This document shows positions 26,196-33,790 of a stretch of 64,000 nucleotides of DNA, piece after piece. The position numbers were made by a program, and so were the translations under genes. Origin of the DNA: Bog-532 sp963828445 (GTDB taxonomy: Bacteria; Actinomycetota; Actinomycetes; Streptosporangiales; Streptosporangiaceae); NCBI GenBank assembly GCA_963828445.1, contig CAWHFP010000001.1:372001-436000 (forward strand), read 5' to 3'. Positions within the stretch are counted from its first letter, which is position 1; each line of letters starts with the position of its first letter. The notes beneath the pieces were generated by a model, which saw only the letters and a program-made list of their open reading frames with translations, was not told where the DNA came from and searched no databases.

Positions 26196-26315
26196 TTCTC
26201 GCCGTGCCTGGCGGGCCTGATATTGCGCCGAAACATGCAGGTCATACGATTACTGGTCACACGACTGCGGGTTCGCGCAGGTCAGGCATTTCCAACTCGG
26301 GCACGAGGAGCACAT

Positions 26316-27527
26316 TTGACCAAAACTCGCGGTAGCCGGCTGACCGTTATCGGCGGCGGCGTCATGGGCCTGATGACCGCGTACTACGCCGCGCCGCTGG
26401 CCAGCTCGGTCACCGTGCTGGACAAGTCGAAGGTCGGTGATCCGGGTACGGCCTCGTTCGGGCTGACCCGGTCGGTGCGCAACGACTACCTCGATCCGCA
26501 GTACTCGCGGCTGGCCTTCGAGGCCCGGCAGCTCTGGCTGGACCTGCAGGAACGCGCGGGCCAGCGGCTGCTGGTCGACTGTGGCTGCCTGAACCTGGCC
26601 AAGGCCAGCGTGACCCCCGACATTCCGGCCAGCTACGCCGCGCGCAGCTTTGCCGTGCTGGAGGACCTGCAACTGCGGCGGGAGGCCCTGGACGGCCCGG
26701 CCCTGGCCGAGCGGTTCCCGCAGTTCGTGGCCGACGGCGGCTGGCTCGACGTGGACGCTGGGTTCGCCGACGTGGCCGCGGTGACGGCCCTGCTCCGCTC
26801 GGTGGTGCCCGCCCTCGGGGCCGACGTCCGCGAGGAGACGCAGATCCGGGCGATCACCCGGTCCGGCGACGGCTGGCTGGTGCAGACCGACGGCGGGCCG
26901 GTCGAGTCGGACGCCCTGGTCATCACCGCGGGCCTGGGCACCAACGAGCTGCTGGAGCTGATCGACGGCTGCCCGGCCCGTTTCCCGCTCAGCCCGGACC
27001 GGCCCATGCAGTCCAAGTACTTCATCCCCGCGGCCAGCGACCGCCAGCTGTACACCGAGGACGTGCTGCCGGTCTTCGCCTACCTGGACGTCGGCATCTA
27101 CGGGCATCCGCTGTACACCGGCAAGACGCCCGGGGTGAAGATCGGCTTTTACCATCCGCCGGACGCGACACCGGTGGCGTCAAATATAAATTCCGTTGAG
27201 GATTTCGTGGCCGAGTGCCTGCCCGGCCTGCGCGGGGCCGAGACCGTGGACGTGGCCGAAGCCAGCGGTGTCGACACCTGCTTCTACGACCTGGTCGGCG
27301 ACGACGAGTTCATCCTCGGCCCGCTGCCGGGCGCCGGCGGCGCCGTCGGGGGCGCGTACGTCGGGGTGGGCTGGCGCGGCACCGGCTACAAGTTCGCGCC
27401 GTGGGTGGGCCGGGTGCTGGCTCAGCTGGCGGTGCAGCAGGGCACCGTGTACGACATCAGCCGTTTTACGCCGGGCCGGTTCGCACCTGGCCAGGCCAGC
27501 GTCAAGACAGGAGGGACGGCGGCATGA
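26316..27527 (+). CDS. FAD-dependent amine oxidase of the sarcosine oxidase type (DAO family)
   Basis: I chose TTG 26316, five bases after GAGGAG; the frame is open further upstream but without a better start. The N-terminus has the dinucleotide motif VIGGGVMGLMTAYYAA. The segment GTASFGLTRSVRNDYLDPQY is typical of monomeric sarcosine/N-methyltryptophan oxidases, which attach FAD covalently through a later Cys. The C-terminus (GWRGTGYKFAPWVGRVLAQL) matches the family. It would oxidise an N-methyl amino acid, releasing formaldehyde or an aldehyde. It overlaps the following methyltransferase gene by four bases, suggesting joint breakdown of a methylated amine. Confidence 0.75.
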   Translation: MTKTRGSRLTVIGGGVMGLMTAYYAAPLASSVTVLDKSKVGDPGTASFGLTRSVRNDYLDPQYSRLAFEARQLWLDLQERAGQRLLVDCGCLNLAKASVTPDIPASYAARSFAVLEDLQLRREALDGPALAERFPQFVADGGWLDVDAGFADVAAVTALLRSVVPALGADVREETQIRAITRSGDGWLVQTDGGPVESDALVITAGLGTNELLELIDGCPARFPLSPDRPMQSKYFIPAASDRQLYTEDVLPVFAYLDVGIYGHPLYTGKTPGVKIGFYHPPDATPVASNINSVEDFVAECLPGLRGAETVDVAEASGVDTCFYDLVGDDEFILGPLPGAGGAVGGAYVGVGWRGTGYKFAPWVGRVLAQLAVQQGTVYDISRFTPGRFAPGQASVKTGGTAA

Positions 27528-28558
27528 CCGCAGGGCAGGGTATCGAGCAGCGGCTCGCAGAAGGTGTGGTGCTCGGAGCCGAAGGCTACGTCTTCGAGCT
27601 GGAGCGCCGGGGCTACATCAAGGCGGGCCCGTACGTGCCCGAGGTCGTGCTCGACTTCCCCGACGCCGTCCGTGAGCTGCACCGGGAGTTCCTGCGGGCC
27701 GGGGCGGACGTGATGGTCGCGCTGACCTACTACGCGCACCGGGAGAAGCTGCGGCACGTCGGCCGCGAGAACGACCTCGAGCCCATGAACCGCGCCGCCG
27801 TCCGGCTGGCCCGGGACGTCGCTCAAGAGGGCGGCGCCCTGGTCGCGGGCAACGTGTGCAACACCTGGACCTACGACCCCAACGACCCGGCCACCGCCGC
27901 CGCCGTCCGGGCCCAGTACACCGAGCAACTCGGCTGGGCGGTCGACGAGGGCGTCGACTTCGTGATCTCCGAGACCAATGACTACCTGGGCGAGGCCCTG
28001 ATCGCGCTGGAGGTCATCCAGGAGCTGGGCCTGCCGTCCATGGTGACGCTGGCCTCGACCCAGCCGGAGACCACCCGCGACGGCTACGACTACGTCGAGG
28101 CGTGCCGGATCCTGGCCGGCCACGGGGCCACCATCGTCGGCCTGAACTGCGACCGGGGCCCGGTGACCATGCTGCCGCTGCTGGAGCGGATCCGGGCCGC
28201 GGTCGACTGCGCGGTGGCGGCCCAGCCGGTGCCGTACCGGACCAGCGTGGCCATGCCGACCATGGAGTCGCTGCGGGCCGAAGGCGTGGACCGCGTGTTC
28301 CCGCTGGCCCTGGAGCCGTTCTCGTGCACCCGGTTCGACATGGCTGCCTTCGCCGCGGCCGCCCGTGACCTGGGCGTCAACTACGTCGGCGTGTGCTGCG
28401 GCGGCGCCCCGCACCAGGTCCGGGCCATGGCCGAGGCGCTCGGCCGGGAGGTCCCGGCCAGCAAGTACGCCCCGGCCATGGACCTGCACCCCATCCTGGG
28501 GGTGGCGGGCGCGTCAGCCGAAGCCAACGTCCTGGCCGCCTGGAACGTGGCCGGCTGA
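27524..28558 (+). CDS. Homocysteine S-methyltransferase family protein (betaine-homocysteine methyltransferase-like)
   Basis: A 344-residue TIM-barrel protein. The zinc ligands of the family are present: Cys209 (GLNCDRG) and Cys291-Cys292 (VCCGGAPHQVR). The N-terminus has GAEGYVFELERRGYIKAGPY and the ALTYYAHREKLRHVG segment. Family members move a methyl group from betaine, S-methylmethionine or similar donors to homocysteine. ATGA overlap with the FAD oxidase gene links it to a methylated-amine or methyl-donor pathway. Start ATG 27524 after GAGGG. It ends 26 bases from the convergent CHAT operon; no strong terminator hairpin is visible between them. Confidence 0.8.
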   Translation: MTAGQGIEQRLAEGVVLGAEGYVFELERRGYIKAGPYVPEVVLDFPDAVRELHREFLRAGADVMVALTYYAHREKLRHVGRENDLEPMNRAAVRLARDVAQEGGALVAGNVCNTWTYDPNDPATAAAVRAQYTEQLGWAVDEGVDFVISETNDYLGEALIALEVIQELGLPSMVTLASTQPETTRDGYDYVEACRILAGHGATIVGLNCDRGPVTMLPLLERIRAAVDCAVAAQPVPYRTSVAMPTMESLRAEGVDRVFPLALEPFSCTRFDMAAFAAAARDLGVNYVGVCCGGAPHQVRAMAEALGREVPASKYAPAMDLHPILGVAGASAEANVLAAWNVAG

Positions 28559-28584
28559 CGCCTTCCATAGGCCGAACTGGGTGG

Positions 28585-29868
28585 CTAACACTCGCCGGCG
28601 TCGCCCGCGTGAAGCAGAATCGGCGCCAGCACGTCCTCGCTTCCCGGTGCCATCATTAGTTGGGCGACACCCACGTCAAACGCGGTTCCCACCCGCTTAC
28701 CGCCTGCCAATGCCTGGTAAAAGCCGATACTGAACCGGATTGCCGACCGGTCACCTACGGGCTCCCGCATGCCGACAACGCACGGGATCACCGCGGTGAG
28801 GGCCTGGGCGAGCCGCTGTGTCTGGCACGCGTTGACGACAACACACTGGACCTCTTGACCGACCGCTCTGAAGGCCTGCACCAGTCCGTCAACGGGGATG
28901 ACGTGTGCGTGTCCGACGTCGTCCTCGGCGGCGAAGCTACCTTCGTTGCCGCCGCCATGACCCGCAAAGTGAACGAAGTTCGGCTGGAAGTCAATAAGGG
29001 CCTGAATGATGTCACGAGGACGGACGGCCCACTCAGTGTGAACCAGAATGTTGTCGCGCTCTTTTCCTTGCTTAATAACTTGCTGAATCTCACGAATCTC
29101 TTCATCGATACGCAAGCGAGATGTGCCCACTGGATTGGCGCCACAGAAAAGGATCTTCACCACTGGATTGGATTCTCGCACTGACCTCAGCCCTGTTCGG
29201 TCATCACTGTGGACACTTACCGTCCTGGTCACGGTGGTGGCGTGGCCCCCGCGAGGCCCTCTATAGAAGAGATCGAGATGTATCGGCACGTGCTCGCCCG
29301 CTTCTTGGGCCCGCACAAAAAAGGACGCATCAACCGAGGAATCCGCAGGCAACCGCGCGAGCACGAAAGTGCTGGTCCGATTATCGGCGGTGACCTGTCC
29401 AGACAACGTGACCTCGAGGTCTTGGACGTCCACATCGCCATCATTTCTCACGCGTGCGCGTACAGCGCTCCATTCACCAAGCGGCAGGTCAGACGTCATC
29501 AGCTCTGTGAAGACGTTGGGCTCCGACTCCGGTTCCGTGGCCGAGCTCGCAACTACGACGAATTCGGCGCTGAGGGCGTGTTCACGATGGGCATGGCCGG
29601 TATGGTCACGATAGGAGAAGTTGGGGCTTGTGACTTGGTACCGTCCGGGGCCTGCGGTACGTACGCGCATCGGCAACGCGATTGATTGTCCCGGGGCGAG
29701 CCTGCTCACCGTTATCCGGTCCGAACCACGTAGACGCATGACCCCCACCGGCAGCTTGACCGTGAAGATGACGTTGAGATAGGCATTCTGCCCGCGGTTC
29801 GTCAGAAGGATTTCCAGATCAGCGGCGCCAACAGGAAGCCTGGCGGGCGACACGGTGACTTCTATCAT
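28585..29868 (-). CDS. CHAT-domain (caspase-like) protease with N-terminal Ig/CARDB-like domains
   Basis: The last gene of the four-gene operon. I chose ATG 29868 (AAGGAC upstream; it overlaps the preceding stop as TGATG). Residues 1-105 and 115-225 look like two beta-sandwich domains, the second CARDB-like (SAVRARVRNDGDVDVQDLEV). Residues 238-427 are a CHAT domain: ILFCGANPVGTSRLRIDEEI, catalytic His304 in HFAGHG and catalytic Cys348 in VVNACQTQ. CHAT proteins are caspase/gingipain-clan Cys proteases, often activated by a partner in bacterial immunity or cell-death systems. No signal peptide: the protease is cytoplasmic unless recruited. Its likely partners or substrates are the three upstream products. 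Lower GC than the flanks. Confidence 0.83.
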   Translation of the reverse strand: MIEVTVSPARLPVGAADLEILLTNRGQNAYLNVIFTVKLPVGVMRLRGSDRITVSRLAPGQSIALPMRVRTAGPGRYQVTSPNFSYRDHTGHAHREHALSAEFVVVASSATEPESEPNVFTELMTSDLPLGEWSAVRARVRNDGDVDVQDLEVTLSGQVTADNRTSTFVLARLPADSSVDASFFVRAQEAGEHVPIHLDLFYRGPRGGHATTVTRTVSVHSDDRTGLRSVRESNPVVKILFCGANPVGTSRLRIDEEIREIQQVIKQGKERDNILVHTEWAVRPRDIIQALIDFQPNFVHFAGHGGGNEGSFAAEDDVGHAHVIPVDGLVQAFRAVGQEVQCVVVNACQTQRLAQALTAVIPCVVGMREPVGDRSAIRFSIGFYQALAGGKRVGTAFDVGVAQLMMAPGSEDVLAPILLHAGDAGEC

Positions 29869-30104
29869 CAACGGTCCTTCCCCAGTGAAATACTTCCAGG
29901 GTGATGTTCTCGCCAGCACTCCGGGCAGTGCACGGCTTCCCGGTTAGCTTCGCCCGGCGAAGCGGTGAAAGCCTCATCCGCAATCAGAATCTGGTCGTCA
30001 TGGCACAGCGGCTTGCCACAGTGATGGCAAACACCATCGACCCGTCTCCCGGCGTCGGCGCGCTTACCTTCAGTGTTGTTGCACTCGGCGCATTCCCACG
30101 TCAT
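29868..30104 (-). CDS. Small B-box-like double zinc-finger protein
   Basis: A 78-residue protein starting at ATG 30104, six bases after GGGAGG. Cys/His residues are arranged as C5-x2-C8, C26-x2-C29-x4-C34-His35, and C60-x2-C63 with His67-His68 nearby, enough for two zinc sites. The core CHHCGKPLCHDD matches CHHCWRAGCEKH in the next upstream product, so both carry the same module. Small zinc proteins of this kind usually mediate protein contacts. It sits between the membrane protein and the CHAT protease, with tight overlaps, so it may connect them. No catalytic motif. Confidence 0.7.
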   Translation of the reverse strand: MTWECAECNNTEGKRADAGRRVDGVCHHCGKPLCHDDQILIADEAFTASPGEANREAVHCPECWREHHPGSISLGKDR

Positions 30105-30122
30105 GACGCCTCCCGCCCCACC

Positions 30123-31901
30123 TTATGCTGGTTCGCTTGCTGAGGTCTGCCGCCCTAGCGTTTCGAGCGTCAGGTCACGGAGTCGCTTCCATTCATCGCC
30201 GATGCGGGTTTCCATCTCATCATCGGTATAAGCACCTTTTACGACAATGCGGACTTTTGTGGTGCCGCGCTCGGGATGAATATCGCCACTATGAAATTCT
30301 TCACCGGTGAGAACAATATGAAAGTCAATGGGATAGATGCCTTCATACCCCCGGCCAACAATGTCCCAGTATCGCTGCACAAAATCAGCCCGCCGGCCAC
30401 TGCGCGGTGGGTTTTCGATCACATGCTTTACGTAAAATCCCTCCTCGCTCATTGCGTTGGTAAGGGCTATGACTGTTTCATCATTTGGGATTACCGGAAA
30501 CTCATCAGCGAAGCTGTCGCGATCACTATCTTCGGCCGCCCGATCCGGGACGACCCGCGAAGCTTCGTATCGAATGCTCGCCAGACTCAACCTGAACTTA
30601 ATCTCCAGACGAGTCCTGATCGCAGCCCCTCCAGCAACCATCTTGCGCTCGCCGAGTGAGTTGAACACTCGCACTCCGGTTACGCCGGACAGCGTTCCGC
30701 GCATCACGGCCTCAAGCCGACCGGATATTTCTTCGCTCTGGTCGACCTGCCCTTCGAATCGGACCGACAGGGTCAGCCGCGTGGCCGGACGTTTGGAACT
30801 GCCCTTGTCTGGCCTGGCTGGGGACATCCGCTTCAGTTCGAGCCAGCGGCGCCCGCCCGGCGCAAGGCCGCTCACCGCTCGCGGCTGAACACTGAGTTCC
30901 TCCTGAACAATTCCCCACCCGATCACGCGTCCCCAACTGACGGGGAATTCAAGCCGCAGAATCTCCAGAGTGTCCAAGCTGAGTGGATTGTCTTCATCAG
31001 GACCGAACTCGACCCACTGGATATCAAGTTCGAGTGCGTGACGATTCGACTCCGGGACTATTGATGGCGTTATCCATACCGGCCCTGACTTGATTTTCGG
31101 CGCAGACTGCAGTTCGTAAGACCGGCTGAACTTCCACTGAGTGGAGGAAGGCGCATTTTCAGGCCGGAAAACTGCGTGATGGCCGGTATCGTCATCCAGA
31201 CTCAGTATTGGACCACTAACCTGATCGTCAATTTTGATTCCTAGAGGACCCACCAGCACGAGACGCCCAGCGCAGTATCGGACGTGAGCATCCTTCGCGC
31301 GCAAGCGCTTGCGCCGACTAAGCACACGATCCCGGTCAGGCCCGCCGAAGGTAAGGGTCGTATTGATCATTCCCGTGACTGGCTCAAGTGCAGTCCGGTA
31401 CTCGGAGTCGTGTGGCCCGAGGGTAATTTCACCTCCAATCCGCTCGATCATTTCAACGTCGGCCACCTTGGGATGCAGAGGTACAGGCATCGTCAACCGC
31501 AGTCGGGCCCATGTGCGGCGAACGCGCAAACACGCCCAGACCGAGACGAGGCCACCCGCCACGAACACGATCAGCCCCGCGACAGCAGACAGCCAGACCG
31601 TGAGGACAAGACCGACGGCGGCGAGCCCGGCACCAGCCACAGCCACACTGAACCAGCGATTCGCCGGCGCCGAACGCCCGGTGCGGGTGTGCGAGCAGCC
31701 ACCGCAATGAAAAGCGCTGACATTCTTGAGACCTGGCCCGTCGCCCTCCGGCCCCGACAGCCTTCTCGCCCACGGAGGCGACGGCAGGACATGTTTTTCG
31801 CATCCAGCGCGCCAGCAGTGATGGCACAGCGCGGATATACTCGACGAACCGCATTTGTAACACCTTAATTCGGGGGCCCGCGGCTCCACAATAATGTCCA
31901 T
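30123..31901 (-). CDS. Membrane protein with N-terminal zinc module and large C-terminal cytoplasmic region (unknown family)
   Basis: I chose ATG 31901 (GGGGAGG about ten bases upstream), leaving 19 bases after the preceding stop. Residues 14-69 hold a zinc module (C14-x2-C17, C26-x2-C29-x4-C34-x2-His37, C66-x2-C69). Two membrane helices follow at about 84-104 and 107-127. The remaining ~465 residues are mostly beta-strand, ending with a domain shared with the upstream product: LSGVTGVRVFNSLGERKMVA, then DEFPVIPNDETVIALTNAMS EEGF (split for length) and a C-terminal basic helix. I do not recognise the family. It probably places a sensing region at the membrane for the CHAT protease. Lower GC than the genome. 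Confidence 0.68.
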   Translation of the reverse strand: MDIIVEPRAPELRCYKCGSSSISALCHHCWRAGCEKHVLPSPPWARRLSGPEGDGPGLKNVSAFHCGGCSHTRTGRSAPANRWFSVAVAGAGLAAVGLVLTVWLSAVAGLIVFVAGGLVSVWACLRVRRTWARLRLTMPVPLHPKVADVEMIERIGGEITLGPHDSEYRTALEPVTGMINTTLTFGGPDRDRVLSRRKRLRAKDAHVRYCAGRLVLVGPLGIKIDDQVSGPILSLDDDTGHHAVFRPENAPSSTQWKFSRSYELQSAPKIKSGPVWITPSIVPESNRHALELDIQWVEFGPDEDNPLSLDTLEILRLEFPVSWGRVIGWGIVQEELSVQPRAVSGLAPGGRRWLELKRMSPARPDKGSSKRPATRLTLSVRFEGQVDQSEEISGRLEAVMRGTLSGVTGVRVFNSLGERKMVAGGAAIRTRLEIKFRLSLASIRYEASRVVPDRAAEDSDRDSFADEFPVIPNDETVIALTNAMSEEGFYVKHVIENPPRSGRRADFVQRYWDIVGRGYEGIYPIDFHIVLTGEEFHSGDIHPERGTTKVRIVVKGAYTDDEMETRIGDEWKRLRDLTLETLGRQTSASEPA

Positions 31902-31920
31902 GCGATCGTGTCCTCCCCGA

Positions 31921-33585
31921 TCAGCGCCCAGCTGGAAGGCGATCGAATCGCTCGCGCAAGGCTCGGCGGAGAGCATTTATCTCGTGGACCACGGGCGTGC
32001 TCTCAGCACGCAGGGATCCATATACGAAAATTCTCAATTCGCCACTGTCGACTGCGGTGCGATACGTCATACCACCCGGAACGCTTCGCTCGCGACGCGC
32101 TTTATATCGAGCACCCTTAACGTACAAGGTAAGTTGCAACTGGTCTGGGCCATGAGTTCGCTCCGCCCTGATCCGGCAGTCTTCTGGATCAGCACCGGAC
32201 GGAACGGAGACCCTGAATCCACGATTCTTGAGCGCCATCGTAATGTCGTCAATCCGCATTCTGCTGGGAATGACTTCATCAAAATAGAGCCACTGATACG
32301 GAGACATGGTCCGTCGTGCAAATGCATCGTATAGGGGCAATGCGAAGTTGGTCCTGATCACGCTCTTCATCTTGAGACGGGACTGGCCCGAACGATATTT
32401 TTTGCCAGTTGAGCCGTAAAGACGGGCATTCATTCCCGACAGCAGGCGATTAACCGTCACTTCGACCCAGCCAACCAGTCTCGCTTCTTTGTAAAGTTCA
32501 CCGGGTTTTGACACCGAAAGTTTCATTTCTTCACTGGTAAAGGTGACGATCTCGTCTTCCGAGTACGTGGCATCCTCAGTTTCGCCAAGCCCGAACTCCA
32601 ATTCGTCATCCTTGGGAGTCATCGGGACTCCGGACCACTCCAGTCCACCTCTGCGGCCTTCGTGCTCTTGCTCGGGGTTGTACCGAAGCTCGGCGTTTCC
32701 ATCCGTAAGCAGCTCGAGCGACCTGAGCGATGTATGTGTTGGCCAGCTCATGAAGACCTTGCTGACCTTGGCCTCGACCTGGCCAGTCTGTCTACGCGGA
32801 AGGTGCAAGCGCACCGTGATCCGCAGCCACATCTCCGGTTCAAAATCGAGCTGCCGCTCGGGGGTTTTATCGATCACCTCGACCCGCGCCTCCCGGCGCG
32901 CCGCCACGTCGGCAACGCCGTCTGCTCCAGGATGTATAGGCTGGGCGGCACTACTGGACTCAGCGGTATCTGGATCGTCGAGCTCGATATCGACATGTAC
33001 CGGAACGATGTCGGGAAACTCGGGGTTGTAAAGCTGTGATATAACGCATGCATTTGCATCGGTGAATGGTCGGTCAGTCTCGGTGAGATCCGATGCTGGG
33101 GGCAGATGTACTCGGATGGGCACGCATCCGAAATTGGCGTTCAGGCCGAGTGGTTCATCGAGACCTGTCCGCTCATGCCCGGTCAGGGTCAAAAATCCGA
33201 CGATGGCCTCGTCAACCGGGGCAGCGCCACCACGCCGTGCGCTCACCACATCCTGGTACGCCTGCTGAGTGAAGAATTTCTCGCCGTCGTAAGGAAGAAT
33301 CAGCTTGATCAGACCGGACGGCTCACCTTCAACGTTGACGTCAGCATTGAGCGAGATCTCCTGGACATACTGATACCGCTCCTCGATTCGGGCACTCTCG
33401 AGCCAGGCACGCGCGCGGATCGGCTCCCCATTGCGGTTCCTCAGCGGAGCTGACGCATGCATGACCCCGAACCCAAGCACTCGCCGGATCCGTGTGAGCA
33501 GCCACGACAGCGGCCCGAAGAGCGGCAACGGCGGATTGTCGCTGTGCGCAGGAGATTCCTCGGCCGGGTCCGCTAAACCATTCAC
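31921..33585 (-). CDS. Large beta-rich protein of unknown family, paralogous at its C-terminus to the next gene
   Basis: First gene of the operon, 554 residues, GTG start 33585 after GAGGGAG. An N-terminal segment (FGPLSWLLTRIRRVLGFGVM) looks amphipathic rather than a signal peptide. The rest alternates strands, with an acidic linker at about 205-225. The last ~170 residues align with the C-terminus of the downstream membrane protein: GMNARLYGSTGKKYRSGQ, YFDEVIPSRMRIDDITMALK, NRGFRV, and a basic end (INALRRALRERFDRL). No catalytic motif is evident. As leader of the operon it may be a sensor or a substrate of the CHAT protease. Function unknown. Confidence 0.65.
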   Translation of the reverse strand: MNGLADPAEESPAHSDNPPLPLFGPLSWLLTRIRRVLGFGVMHASAPLRNRNGEPIRARAWLESARIEERYQYVQEISLNADVNVEGEPSGLIKLILPYDGEKFFTQQAYQDVVSARRGGAAPVDEAIVGFLTLTGHERTGLDEPLGLNANFGCVPIRVHLPPASDLTETDRPFTDANACVISQLYNPEFPDIVPVHVDIELDDPDTAESSSAAQPIHPGADGVADVAARREARVEVIDKTPERQLDFEPEMWLRITVRLHLPRRQTGQVEAKVSKVFMSWPTHTSLRSLELLTDGNAELRYNPEQEHEGRRGGLEWSGVPMTPKDDELEFGLGETEDATYSEDEIVTFTSEEMKLSVSKPGELYKEARLVGWVEVTVNRLLSGMNARLYGSTGKKYRSGQSRLKMKSVIRTNFALPLYDAFARRTMSPYQWLYFDEVIPSRMRIDDITMALKNRGFRVSVPSGADPEDCRIRAERTHGPDQLQLTLYVKGARYKARRERSVPGGMTYRTAVDSGELRIFVYGSLRAESTPVVHEINALRRALRERFDRLPAGR

Positions 33586-33661
33586 CCGAGCACTCCCTCA
33601 GAACTGCATTGCTCAACTTGGCACCTGGCTACCTGTCCCATTCTCACCGTTCAGCGCCAAC

Positions 33662-33702
33662 TGTCCATGCTTAGACGACTCGTTCTGGGCTTCGCATGGA
33701 CA
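33662..33702. repeat. Perfect 9-bp inverted repeat in the CHAT operon promoter gap
   Basis: TGTCCATGC (33662-33670) is repeated inverted as GCATGGACA (33694-33702) with a 23-base spacer. It lies in the 205-base gap between the divergent CHAT operon and the aromatic-amino-acid fusion gene, 77 bases upstream of the first operon gene. There is no T-tract, so an operator for a dimeric regulator is more likely than a terminator. No regulator is encoded in the operon itself. Confidence 0.45.
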
Positions 33703-33790
33703 TAACTTCGGCGCGCGCTCGTGAGCGAGGCGGAGCTCACCCAGCCGGGTCGCTATCCTCATCGGGACACCCGAGGGAGGAGATGGGGAC

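Noticed and set aside
28559..28584. Gap between convergent genes checked for a terminator
   Set aside because: No stem-loop with T-tract could be found in these 26 bases.
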